A stretch of DNA of 13,338 nt from Clostridiales bacterium (GTDB taxonomy: Bacteria; Bacillota_A; Clostridia; Lachnospirales; Bianqueaceae), in contig JAHZBS010000041.1 in assembly GCA_019423265.1 (NCBI GenBank), forward strand, positions 1 to 13,338. Direction: 5' to 3'. A program made the translations under genes and the position numbers. Below, in pieces: positions 7,051 to 13,338 of the stretch. The notes below the pieces were generated by a model that saw only the letters and a list, made by a program, of their open reading frames with translations, searched no databases and was not told where the DNA came from. How positions within the stretch are numbered: the stretch's first letter is position 1; the number at the start of each line of letters is the position of its first letter.

Positions 7051-8712
7051 ATGAAATCGATACGGCAACAGCTCCGCTCGGAGCTTTTATTTTTGGATGG
7101 CGCTATGAATGTGAGACTGATGGAAATGGGAATGGCCCGGCTCGCCCATCCTGAAAGTATGAATCTTGTCCATCCGGAGTGGGTATACAGCGTTCACAGG
7201 GAGTATCTGGACGCAGGCGCGGATATCATTAGGACCAACACGTTGGGCGTCGGGATCAAGCATCAGCGGATCATTCGAGAGGCAATTCAGATTGCGCGGC
7301 GGGCGGCAGCCCACGCATCGACAGTGGAGAAACCGCGCTATGTTGCCTTCGCTATGGGTCCCTCGGGCGCGAGGCCGATGGAGGAGGCCATTGCCTATTT
7401 CGCAGAGATGGTTCAGATGGCGGAAGAGGAAGGGGCGAACGCCATCTTCCTCGATGGGTTCCAGGATCTGTACGAGATGAAAGCCGCAGTGCTAGCCACA
7501 AAAGAAAATACGTCCCTCCCCATTTTTGTTACAATGGCGCGGAATCCGGAGAGAGACGCAGCCTGTTTTGCGGCACTCATGGAGGGGCTTCGGGTGGATG
7601 CCGCGGGGGTGCAAGGCGGGACGAATCTAGACGAGATCCTGCCTCTGGTGAGACAACTCGCCGATCTCTGTTCCATCCCCATCATCGCCACCCCCAACAC
7701 GGGACTCCACAGTTCGGCGGAGGAATTTGCATTCGACATGAAGGCGCTGGTGGAGGCGGGCGTTCATTTGGCAGGGGGAGGCGGTGAAACGACTCCGGCG
7801 CATATACGGTGCATGTCCAAGCGATGCGATGCTCTTCGCCCTGCGGCGCTCCGGCAGGGAGAGATCACAGTGGCATCGTCCTATGCTGTCGTCCAGCGGA
7901 TCGGAGGTGGGGACAGCGGGGCTCTGATGGTGGGGGAGCGGATCAATCCCACGGGCAAGAAGAGGCTTCAGCAGGCCCTGCAAGATGGTGACTGGCGCTA
8001 TGTGCAGCAGGAGGCGGTGGCACAGAGTGAGTCCGGTGCGCAGCTCTTGGATGTCAACGTGGGAATGCCGGGTATGGATGAGCGGCAGACAATGCAGGAG
8101 GCGGTGCTGGCCATCCAGCAGGCTGTAGCCCTGCCTCTGCTGCTGGACAGCGCCCGCGCCGATGTTTTGGAGGGCGCCATGCGGGTGTACAATGGCAAGC
8201 CGGTGGTCAACTCGGTGAACGGAAAGCAGCGCTCCATGGATGCCGTTTTTCCCTTGGTTGCGAAGTATGGCGGCGCAGTGGTGGCCTTGCCGCTGGATGA
8301 GGCAGGGATTCCGGAAACTCCGGAAGGACGGCTTGCGGTAGCCCAGAGGATTATCCGGGAGGCGGCGGCCTATGGCATCGAGAAGAAAGACATCATCGTC
8401 GATCCGATGGTTCTAGCGGTCAGCACAGCGACCCGAGGAGCTGTCACGGCGCTGGAATCTCTGCGGCTGATCAAGATGACCTTACAGGTTCCTACGATTT
8501 TAGGAATTTCCAATGTCTCCTACGGTCTCCCCGCGCGGGCGAATCTCAACGCGGCCTTGTGTGCCATGGCTCTTCAAGCAGGGGTGGACATGGCAATCCT
8601 CGACCCCGGATCCGAGCCTGTGCGGGCAGTGTGGGATGCCTATCAGACGCTGTGTGGACTGGATGAGAATGGATTGCGGTACATTGGCCGGTATGCCGCG
8701 CGAGGACGGTAA
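7051..8712 (+). CDS. MetH-like two-domain protein: zinc-ligand-less homocysteine-methyltransferase-like barrel fused to a pterin-binding domain
   Basis: This 553-residue protein has the first two modules of cobalamin-dependent methionine synthase. Residues 1-260 match the homocysteine S-methyltransferase barrel: DGAMNVRLMEMG (16-27), GADIIRTNTLGVG (57-69) and GGETTPAHIR (244-253). Residues 290-535 match the methyltetrahydrofolate-binding barrel: GERINPTGKK (295-304), DVNVGMPGMDE (334-344), LLDS (365-368), NSVNG (387-391), ALPLDEAGIP (412-421), DPMVL (451-455) and GISNVSYGLP (485-494). Two features are abnormal. The three Cys that bind zinc in this family (GxNC and GGCC motifs) are all Gly here: GVQGG (Gly189) and AGGGGETTP (Gly244, Gly245). 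There is also no cap/cobalamin-binding or activation domain; the protein ends soon after the pterin barrel. Folate binding is likely, homocysteine activation by zinc is not. The methyl acceptor and any separate corrinoid partner are unknown. It appears monocistronic, with its own promoter and the convergent ung behind it. Confidence 0.85.
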   Translation: MKSIRQQLRSELLFLDGAMNVRLMEMGMARLAHPESMNLVHPEWVYSVHREYLDAGADIIRTNTLGVGIKHQRIIREAIQIARRAAAHASTVEKPRYVAFAMGPSGARPMEEAIAYFAEMVQMAEEEGANAIFLDGFQDLYEMKAAVLATKENTSLPIFVTMARNPERDAACFAALMEGLRVDAAGVQGGTNLDEILPLVRQLADLCSIPIIATPNTGLHSSAEEFAFDMKALVEAGVHLAGGGGETTPAHIRCMSKRCDALRPAALRQGEITVASSYAVVQRIGGGDSGALMVGERINPTGKKRLQQALQDGDWRYVQQEAVAQSESGAQLLDVNVGMPGMDERQTMQEAVLAIQQAVALPLLLDSARADVLEGAMRVYNGKPVVNSVNGKQRSMDAVFPLVAKYGGAVVALPLDEAGIPETPEGRLAVAQRIIREAAAYGIEKKDIIVDPMVLAVSTATRGAVTALESLRLIKMTLQVPTILGISNVSYGLPARANLNAALCAMALQAGVDMAILDPGSEPVRAVWDAYQTLCGLDENGLRYIGRYAARGR

Positions 8713-8718
8713 GAGACC

Positions 8719-8760
8719 AAAAAAAGAGGGCAGGGTTGTCTGGACGACAGCCTTGCCTTC
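8719..8760 (-). terminator. Rho-independent terminator of the amidohydrolase-ung operon
   Basis: A 15-bp stem (8726-8740 with 8746-8760, three G-U type pairs) encloses a 5-nt loop. On the minus strand it is followed by seven T (plus-strand A7 at 8719-8725). It begins 1 bp after the ung stop codon. On the plus strand the hairpin has no T-run behind it, so it would end the convergent methyltransferase-like transcript less efficiently. Confidence 0.8.
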
Positions 8761-8761
8761 T

Positions 8762-9436
8762 CTACGATTCAATCTGCCAATCGATAGGAGTCATCCCATT
8801 GCGCTCCAAAAACGTATTGGTCTTGGAAAAGTGGCGGCATCCGAAGAAGCCATAGGGTGCAGAAAATGGGCTGGGATGCGGCGCCTCCAGGATCAGATGC
8901 CTTGGGTTGGTAATGAGAACCTTTTTCTCCCTCGCATTTCGTCCCCAGAGGAGGAATACGACCGGATCTTGGCGCTGGTTCAGCAGGCTGATAATATGGT
9001 CTGTAAAGATCTCCCAACCCCGTCCGCGATGGGAATTGGCCATACCAGCGCGGACTGTCAGCACCGCATTTAACAGGAGAACTCCCTGATCCGTCCATTT
9101 TTTCAGATATCCGGACTGAGGTATGTAGCAGCCCACATCGTCGTGCAGTTCCTGATATATATTCTGCAACGACGGAGGTACGCTGATCCCCGGCTGCACG
9201 GAAAAGCTGAGGCCGTGGGCCTGGCCAGGGCCGTGATAGGGGTCCTGGCCGATAATGACAACCTTTACATCCCCGTATGCGGTATAGTGGAGACAATTAA
9301 AGATGTCATACATAGAGGGATACACCGTGTACGTGTGATACTCATGGGCGAGAAAACGGTGCAGCGATGTGTAATACTCCTTTTGAAACTCACCGGACAG
9401 AAGTTCCTGCCAGTCATTTTTGAATTCCACCGCCAT
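8762..9436 (-). CDS. ung: Uracil-DNA glycosylase, family 1
   Basis: This 224-residue enzyme removes uracil from DNA as the first step of base-excision repair. The family-1 signatures are intact: the water-activating loop [13 protein letters not shown] (63-75, catalytic Asp65, Tyr67), the uracil-reading Asn123 in LLLNAVLTV, and the minor-groove/catalytic loop [10 protein letters not shown] (187-196, His187). Length is usual for bacterial Ung. The start was set at ATG 9436 because GGAGGA stands 6 nt upstream of it; a longer reading to 9484 would add 16 residues overlapping the previous gene. It begins 2 bp after the stop codon of the amidohydrolase and shares its promoter, so the two are almost certainly cotranscribed. 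Confidence 0.96.
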   Translation of the reverse strand: MAVEFKNDWQELLSGEFQKEYYTSLHRFLAHEYHTYTVYPSMYDIFNCLHYTAYGDVKVVIIGQDPYHGPGQAHGLSFSVQPGISVPPSLQNIYQELHDDVGCYIPQSGYLKKWTDQGVLLLNAVLTVRAGMANSHRGRGWEIFTDHIISLLNQRQDPVVFLLWGRNAREKKVLITNPRHLILEAPHPSPFSAPYGFFGCRHFSKTNTFLERNGMTPIDWQIES

Positions 9437-9438
9437 GG

Positions 9439-10605
9439 CTATTCCTCCGCCCGAAATACAACGGAGCCGTTGATGACCGTGCATACCGGGTGGGCTTCGA
9501 TGTCCTCCATGGGATCCCCGTCGAAAATGACAAGATCTGCGTCCTTCCCCTCTTTCAGGCTGCCGATCTCATCATCCAAATCCAAGATCTGGGCCGCGTT
9601 GATGGTGATCGCCTTCAACGCCTCCATTTTGGGAAGGCCAGCCTTGAAAGCCAGAGCGGCGCAGAGAGAGAGGTGCTGGCATGGAATCACGGGGTGATCC
9701 GTCATGATTGCAATTTTGACGCCCGCCTCATATAAAATCCTTGGCGTGTCAAAGGTTTTGTTGGCCAGCTCATACTTGCTGCGGCTGCCGAAGGTAGGAC
9801 CAACGATGGCGTCCACGCCCTCCTCAGCCAGATCATCCGCGATAAGATGGCCCTCTGTGCAGTGATCCAGCGTGATACGGATACCGAATTCTTTGGCGAT
9901 GCGCAGAGCGGTAAAAATATCATCCGCTCGGTGAGCGTGAGCCTTGAGCGGGATCTCGCGGCGCAGCACTGGCAGCAGAGCATCCAGCTTAAAATCACTC
10001 TTGATGCTCGGTTCCGCGTGCTCCATATTTTCCATTTGGTTTCGATATTCATCTGCCTTGAACAGCGTCTCCCGAAGCAGCGCCGCTGTCGCCATCCGGG
10101 TGGTAGGGGCTTTCTGCTTGCTGTTGTAGATCCGCTTTGGGTTTTCGCCGAAGGCGCATTTCATCGCTAAAGGCTCCTTGACGATCATGGAATCCACGCG
10201 GTGGCCGTAGGTCTTGACGGCGGCGAACTGACCGCCGATCACATTCGCAGAGCCCGGTCCTGTAGCGACAGTCGTCACGCCGTGCTCATAGGCTTCCCGC
10301 AGTGAGATATCCATGGGATTGAAGCCGTCTATGGCCCGCAGCTGGGGCGTAATCGGATCGGTCATCTCATTGACATCGTTTCCCTCAAATCCGATGGCTT
10401 CCTCCTGCATGCCCAGATGACAGTGGGCGTCAATAAAGCCGGGAAAGACCAATTTGCCATCGGCGTTAATGAGCTCCCAGTCTTCATTTTCAACGGGTAT
10501 ATCAGGGGCGATTTTCACGATGGTTTTTCCGTCGATGAGAATGTCGCCGGTGAATACCTGGTTATCCTCCATCGTATATAAGGTTCCGTTTTGTATTAAC
10601 AACAT
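9439..10605 (-). CDS. Metal-dependent amidohydrolase of the imidazolonepropionase-like group
   Basis: This 388-residue protein belongs to the amidohydrolase superfamily, whose TIM barrel carries one or two metal ions to hydrolyse C-N bonds. The N-terminal beta-sandwich strand ([20 protein letters not shown]) leads into PGFIDAHCH, with metal ligands His61 and His63. Later motifs are KAHAHRADD (221-229), DHCTEGH (247-253, His248) and the catalytic Asp303 in TDHP. The C-terminal [18 protein letters not shown] is the usual sandwich return. All recognisable metal-binding residues are present, so it should be active, but the substrate cannot be deduced. No signal peptide is seen, so it is cytoplasmic. 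It is the first gene of an operon with ung. Its ribosome site lies unusually far from the start (12 nt), with no in-frame start codon in between. Confidence 0.85.
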   Translation of the reverse strand: MLLIQNGTLYTMEDNQVFTGDILIDGKTIVKIAPDIPVENEDWELINADGKLVFPGFIDAHCHLGMQEEAIGFEGNDVNEMTDPITPQLRAIDGFNPMDISLREAYEHGVTTVATGPGSANVIGGQFAAVKTYGHRVDSMIVKEPLAMKCAFGENPKRIYNSKQKAPTTRMATAALLRETLFKADEYRNQMENMEHAEPSIKSDFKLDALLPVLRREIPLKAHAHRADDIFTALRIAKEFGIRITLDHCTEGHLIADDLAEEGVDAIVGPTFGSRSKYELANKTFDTPRILYEAGVKIAIMTDHPVIPCQHLSLCAALAFKAGLPKMEALKAITINAAQILDLDDEIGSLKEGKDADLVIFDGDPMEDIEAHPVCTVINGSVVFRAEE

Positions 10606-10617
10606 TGTGAATGATAG

Positions 10618-10625
10618 CCTCCTTT
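10618..10625 (-). promoter_or_regulatory. Distant ribosome binding site of the amidohydrolase gene
   Basis: On the minus strand AAAGGAGG (10625-10618) is a near-perfect Shine-Dalgarno sequence, but 12 nt separate it from the ATG at 10605, against the usual 5-9. No alternative ATG, GTG or TTG lies in frame between them. Initiation may therefore be less efficient than the sequence of the site suggests. Confidence 0.55.
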
Positions 10626-10628
10626 TTG

Positions 10629-10644
10629 TAATACACTAGTATTA
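10629..10644. repeat. Short inverted repeat TAATAC-ACTA-GTATTA over the start of the amidohydrolase transcript
   Basis: Six-base arms TAATAC (10629-10634) and GTATTA (10639-10644) flank ACTA. The element overlaps the end of the -10 box and the expected transcription start of the minus-strand operon, a position where a repressor would block transcription. It is short and AT-rich, so chance is a real alternative. Confidence 0.3.
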
Positions 10645-10669
10645 TAGCAGAGGCAAGCCACAACTGCAA
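10641..10669 (-). promoter_or_regulatory. Extended -10 promoter of the amidohydrolase-ung operon
   Basis: On the minus strand TTGCAG (10669-10664), a 17-bp spacer and a perfect TATAAT (10646-10641) preceded by TGC form a near-consensus extended -10 promoter. Transcription should start near 10634 and yield a leader of roughly 30 nt. Confidence 0.7.
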
Positions 10670-10690
10670 GAAAGAATGAACAAACCCATA

Positions 10691-10720
10691 GGTTTTTTAA
10701 GAAAAAAGCAAGAAAAAACC
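10691..10720. repeat. AT-rich inverted repeat between two divergent promoters
   Basis: GGTTTTTT (10691-10698) and AAAAAACC (10713-10720) are exact reverse complements around a 14-nt A-rich loop. The element lies between the -35 boxes of the divergent amidohydrolase and nnr promoters, just 4 bp before the latter. The phased A-tracts could act as an UP element or bend the DNA; a protein site is also possible. Confidence 0.35.
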
Positions 10721-10723
10721 TTA

Positions 10724-10752
10724 TTGTCGAACATTTTTACCTGTGCTATAAT
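10724..10752 (+). promoter_or_regulatory. Extended -10 promoter of the nnr-lipoprotein-alr operon
   Basis: TTGTCG (10724-10729) and a perfect TATAAT (10747-10752) are 17 bp apart, with TGC before the -10 box. A start near 10759 leaves a leader of about 100 nt before nnr. I see no recognisable riboswitch or terminator-type structure in that leader. Confidence 0.7.
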
Positions 10753-10859
10753 AACGGATACAGAAGCAGCTGTGAGGGCGATGGGAACTGGGTTTGCCGG
10801 TTATTTTGGAGAATCCACGTATCCGTCGCGTTTGTCATACCGGGAAGGAGACGGGTGAG

Positions 10860-12443
10860 ATGAGCAAAGTATTGTTTGGGGCAGCCATGCGTGCGGCAGA
10901 TGAGTATGCGATGCAGGTCTGCAAGATTCCTGGATTATTATTGATGGAGGCCGCCGCGCGGTCTGTAGTGGAGCGCCTGACGGCGCAGTGTACGCCGGGC
11001 GGTCGCGTATTGGTTTTTTGTGGGATGGGCAATAACGGCGGCGATGGGTTTGCCATTGCCAGAATGTTGAAGCAGAAAGGCCTGAATGTCAAAATCTTTT
11101 TAAATGGGGATCCGGACCGCTTGCGTGGGGATGCCTTAACCAATTATTCCATGTTGAGCGCGTATAAAATACCGGTGCTTCGCCAGGATCAGGTCTACAT
11201 TCTCGACAGTCTGATCGACCAGTCCGAATGGCTTGTGGATGCGCTGTTTGGCACAGGGTTGGCACGGGATATAGCGGGGCTGACAGAGCAGATTATACAC
11301 CACATCAATCGCGCTAGAGAAGAAAATGGGTCCAAGGTCATGGCCGTTGACATTCCATCCGGGATTGACGCGGATTCGGGGCAGATTCGGGGATGTGCGG
11401 TTCAGGCAGATGAGACGGTGACCTTCGTCTGCAAGAAGCCGGGCTTGATGTTGTATCCCGGAAAGGAATACGCTGGACATGTGACGGTGGCCGACATAGG
11501 GATCCCTGACTCTGTCCCCGCGCTGGAGGAAGAGGTCAAATTCACCCTGGAACGAGGCGATATCCCGGCGCTGTTGCCGGCCCGATACAACCGCAGCCAT
11601 AAGGGGTCTTATGGCAGGCTGCTTATGGCCGCTGGGTCCCGGAACATGACAGGCGCCGCGATCTTAAGTGCGCGGTCTGCCTATAAGACGGGAGTGGGAC
11701 TGGTGGATATGGCGATACCAAAGGAGATTCGCCCCGTCATTCAGACCAGTCTGCCGGAGGTCGTCATTACCCCGTATGAGATCATCAAGGAAACGGTGGA
11801 CTGCGGATCGACAATTGAGCAGTCCTCTTTAGCGCCGCTGCGGGAACAGTTGGCTATCTGCAGTGCCGTGTTGGCAGGGCCAGGCTGGAGCCAGGTCTGT
11901 TATGTGCAAGAGCTCCTGGGAGTTCTGTTGGATACGACACCTTCCCACATTCCCATGGTGCTGGATGCGGATGCGCTGAATATCCTGGCCTCCCGCCCGG
12001 AAATGGCCGAGAAGGTATGCCGGCGTGGGGGACACACAATTTTAACGCCACATTTGGGCGAGGCGGCCAGACTCCTGCAGAAGCCGGTGCAGGAGATCTC
12101 TGGGAATCTGATGGATTCCGTCCGCCAGCTAACGGAAAAATATAATGCCTGCGTTGCCTTGAAGGATGCGGTGACGTTAGTTGCATCGCCGGAGGGAAAG
12201 CTATATATCAACCAGACGGGGAATCACGGCATGGCCACGGCGGGCTCCGGGGATGTGCTTGCTGGGATTATAGCCGGTTTGGCGGCACAGGGACTGTCCG
12301 CGTTTAAAGCCGCCTATCTCGGCGTTTACCTGCATGGAGCAGCCGGCGATCTTGCCGCACAAAAAGAGGGAGCGTACAGCATGACGGCGTCGGATATATG
12401 CCGGAACCTGCACCTGGAGACGAGCAACGGTTTTCAAAAATAA
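10860..12443 (+). CDS. nnr: Bifunctional NAD(P)H-hydrate repair enzyme (epimerase + ADP/ATP-dependent dehydratase)
   Basis: This 527-residue fusion repairs NADHX and NADPHX, the hydrated cofactors formed by side reaction or heat. The N-terminal epimerase domain (about 1-220, YjeF_N) contains GNNGGDGFAIA (57-67), VDALFGTGL (126-134) and VDIPSGIDADSG (163-174). The C-terminal ribokinase-like dehydratase domain (about 235-520) contains HKGSYGRLLMAAGS (247-260), VLDADALN (367-374), ILTPHLGE (394-401, with Leu where Pro is common) and the nucleotide-binding GMATAGSGDVLAG (457-469, Asp465). Both halves look complete and functional. ATG 10860 follows AAGGAG (10845-10850) at 9 nt; an upstream in-frame TTG at 10794 has no such support. 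It heads the operon with the LolA-like lipoprotein and alanine racemase, an arrangement common in Firmicutes, where acpS often precedes it. Here acpS is absent and an amidohydrolase faces away upstream. Confidence 0.95.
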   Translation: MSKVLFGAAMRAADEYAMQVCKIPGLLLMEAAARSVVERLTAQCTPGGRVLVFCGMGNNGGDGFAIARMLKQKGLNVKIFLNGDPDRLRGDALTNYSMLSAYKIPVLRQDQVYILDSLIDQSEWLVDALFGTGLARDIAGLTEQIIHHINRAREENGSKVMAVDIPSGIDADSGQIRGCAVQADETVTFVCKKPGLMLYPGKEYAGHVTVADIGIPDSVPALEEEVKFTLERGDIPALLPARYNRSHKGSYGRLLMAAGSRNMTGAAILSARSAYKTGVGLVDMAIPKEIRPVIQTSLPEVVITPYEIIKETVDCGSTIEQSSLAPLREQLAICSAVLAGPGWSQVCYVQELLGVLLDTTPSHIPMVLDADALNILASRPEMAEKVCRRGGHTILTPHLGEAARLLQKPVQEISGNLMDSVRQLTEKYNACVALKDAVTLVASPEGKLYINQTGNHGMATAGSGDVLAGIIAGLAAQGLSAFKAAYLGVYLHGAAGDLAAQKEGAYSMTASDICRNLHLETSNGFQK

Positions 12444-12512
12444 ACGTAAAAAGCGGTATAATGGAAAAACCTTCCCCCGTATATTATAGCAAAGCGTTCA
12501 GGAGGAAGAAAA

Positions 12513-13205
12513 ATGATTGGCAAAAAATGGAAAAAACTCTTGAAAATTTGGTTAATCGGGTGTATGATAGGGATGTTCAGTTTTTTAACGGGATGTTCTG
12601 GCGGTGGAGGGGGGAAGCCTTTAGCTCTTGAGGAAGTTCATCAAAAGCTTCAGCAGATGCAATCATATCAGACAGAGGCGAAGATTACCTTTTTCTCCAA
12701 TAAGGGCTCCAATACATATGTCGTATTGCAGCAGGCAAAAGCGTCAGGACCTTATCGAATGGAGATTTTGGAACCAGAAAATAACAAGGGTATTTTGACC
12801 ATCTCTGACGGGACGAAGGTTGTCCAGATAGACCCCAGCATTGGAGGAAAGATTGAGGCGCAGGATACGCCCGTCCGCGATGCGCTGCTGCTGTACCCGT
12901 TTTTGCAGAATTATCTGCAGAGCGAGGCTAGCGCGTCATCCGTCGGCGTAACCATGGCCTCCGCCGGAGTCGAAGAGGAATCGTCGGGGACGGAGGTAGA
13001 AAGCTCCCTCACGCTGTTGGAGACAGATATGCCTGGCGATCATCCCAAGCTGGCCCATCAAAAGCTGTGGGTCGATGCGTACACGGCCACCCCGGTTAAG
13101 ATCGAGATTACGGACAAAAGTGGAAATCCATCGATTATTATTCTCTACCAGAATTTTCAGATGAATCCTCAACTCGAAGATTCCCTGTTTTCAACAGAAG
13201 ACTAG
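12513..13205 (+). CDS. LolA-like sporulation/germination lipoprotein (YdcC/GerS type)
   Basis: This 230-residue secreted lipoprotein has a Lys-rich start, a hydrophobic segment and the lipobox LTGC, giving lipidated Cys28 followed by a Ser/Gly linker. The mature part reads as an antiparallel beta protein: helix LEEVHQKLQQMQSYQTEAKITF, strands with YRMEILEPENNKGILTISDG, and near the end KLWVDAYTATPVKIEITDKSG. This is the pattern of LolA-fold proteins in Gram-positive bacteria. A Ser/Glu-rich insertion (about 135-170) may be a disordered loop. Gene order supports the identity: B. subtilis ydcC precedes alrA, and C. difficile gerS lies next to alr2, as here. GerS is needed for cortex modification and germination in C. 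difficile; whether this protein does the same is inference. AGGAGG (12500-12505) sets the ATG. A separate sporulation promoter in the 69-bp gap upstream could not be recognised. Confidence 0.8.
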   Translation: MIGKKWKKLLKIWLIGCMIGMFSFLTGCSGGGGGKPLALEEVHQKLQQMQSYQTEAKITFFSNKGSNTYVVLQQAKASGPYRMEILEPENNKGILTISDGTKVVQIDPSIGGKIEAQDTPVRDALLLYPFLQNYLQSEASASSVGVTMASAGVEEESSGTEVESSLTLLETDMPGDHPKLAHQKLWVDAYTATPVKIEITDKSGNPSIIILYQNFQMNPQLEDSLFSTED

Positions 13206-13244
13206 ATTGAATCGATACATTACGAAGGAAAGGCGCGAGGAACA

Positions 13245-13338
13245 GTGAATACACAGTACTATCGGGTTATGGCGCAGATTGATTGCGAGGCGCTTTCACA
13301 AAATATCAAGGCAATTCGAAAGTCGCTTAACCCGGGAA
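13245..13338 (+). CDS. alr: Alanine racemase, N-terminal fragment (cut by the window edge)
   Basis: Only the first 31 codons are present. They read VNTQYYRVMAQIDCEALSQN and on to an I-K-A-I-R-K stretch, matching the start of PLP-dependent alanine racemases (YYRxxAEIDLDAL-xN-xxxIR). The catalytic Lys of the PxxKADAYGHG motif lies just beyond the edge. GTG 13245 is preferred over an internal ATG at 13269, which would remove the conserved YYRV lead-in; GAGG stands 4 nt before the GTG and AAGGAAAGG further upstream. The enzyme makes D-alanine for peptidoglycan. It follows the lipoprotein gene by 39 bp and should belong to the same operon. It could be a housekeeping or a spore-associated racemase. 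Confidence 0.85.
   Translation, partial: MNTQYYRVMAQIDCEALSQNIKAIRKSLNPG

Noticed and set aside
7051..8712. Annotation as ordinary methionine synthase (metH) or homocysteine S-methyltransferase
   Set aside because: All three zinc-binding Cys positions are Gly and there is no cobalamin or activation domain, so the canonical name would claim a reaction the sequence does not support.
8726..8760. Bidirectional terminator also serving the plus-strand fusion gene
   Set aside because: The hairpin is followed on the plus strand by TCTACG, not a T-run, so only the minus-strand function is well supported.
8513..9073. 186-residue plus-strand reading across the end of the fusion gene and ung
   Set aside because: It runs out of frame over the pterin domain, through the terminator and antisense to ung; both overlapped genes have clear family motifs.
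9143..9697. 184-residue plus-strand reading opposite ung and the amidohydrolase
   Set aside because: It is antisense to two well-supported genes, has no ribosome site and shows no family motif.
10755..10825. CGGATAC/GTATCCG pairing in the nnr leader as a riboswitch stem
   Set aside because: Seven base pairs across a 57-nt loop, with part of the left arm before the expected transcript start; no known riboswitch core was seen.
10676..10858. 60-residue reading between the amidohydrolase and nnr
   Set aside because: It runs through the -35 and -10 boxes of the nnr promoter, has no good ribosome site, and begins upstream of the predicted transcript start.
12433..12462. Separate promoter for the lipoprotein gene (TTCAAA, 18 bp, TATAAT)
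   Set aside because: The -10 box is perfect but the -35 is poor and overlaps the nnr 3' end; I also could not match the gap to sporulation sigma-factor promoters. Readthrough from the nnr promoter suffices.
1..13338. CRISPR arrays, tRNA/rRNA genes, insertion sequences, phage or plasmid functions
   Set aside because: No regularly spaced repeats, no transposase or integrase reading and no cloverleaf sequence were seen; nearly all of the window is accounted for by the listed genes.

Overview
The window looks like chromosomal DNA of an anaerobic, spore-forming member of the Clostridia, most likely a gut Oscillospiraceae/Lachnospiraceae-type organism. The grounds are Shine-Dalgarno sites close to AGGAGG before nearly every gene, two lipoproteins with Gram-positive lipoboxes, a CUT1 sugar transporter paired with a membrane-bound AraC regulator, an MEP-pathway isoprenoid gene, and a LolA-like (YdcC/GerS) lipoprotein followed by alanine racemase. 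The genus is inference. No tRNA, rRNA, CRISPR array, insertion sequence or phage gene was seen.

Layout. (1) 1-4000: an undecided gene end at the left edge, a strong promoter (134-162), then two LplB/LplC-type permeases and a 567-residue solute-binding lipoprotein, closed by a 13-bp perfect hairpin (3944-3976). No ATPase gene is present, so the transporter probably uses a shared MsmX-type ATPase encoded elsewhere. (2) 4056-6197: a 713-residue two-TM sensor with a C-terminal AraC DNA-binding domain (YesS-like), the likely regulator of the transporter. (3) 6194-6913, minus strand: ispD, whose stop codon overlaps the regulator's stop codon. (4) 7051-8712: a 553-residue fusion of a homocysteine-methyltransferase-like barrel and a MetH-type pterin-binding domain. 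It has no cobalamin domain, and Gly stands at all three positions of the usual zinc-binding Cys residues. (5) 10605-8762, minus strand: an amidohydrolase followed 2 bp later by uracil-DNA glycosylase (ung), ended by a hairpin/T7 terminator and driven by a near-consensus extended -10 promoter. (6) 10860 to the right edge: the bifunctional NAD(P)HX repair enzyme (nnr), a YdcC/GerS-like lipoprotein and the start of alanine racemase, read from a promoter at 10724-10752.

How the genes work together. Region 1-2 is a sugar or oligosaccharide uptake cassette with its own sensor. Regions 3, 5 and 6 are mostly housekeeping: isoprenoid precursors, base-excision repair, cofactor repair and D-alanine for cell wall, with a probable sporulation/germination lipoprotein inside the last operon. 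The most unusual gene is the methyltransferase-like fusion at 7051-8712: its folate half keeps all recognisable motifs, while its acceptor half keeps the fold motifs but has lost the whole zinc site. It is therefore unlikely to be an ordinary methionine synthase.
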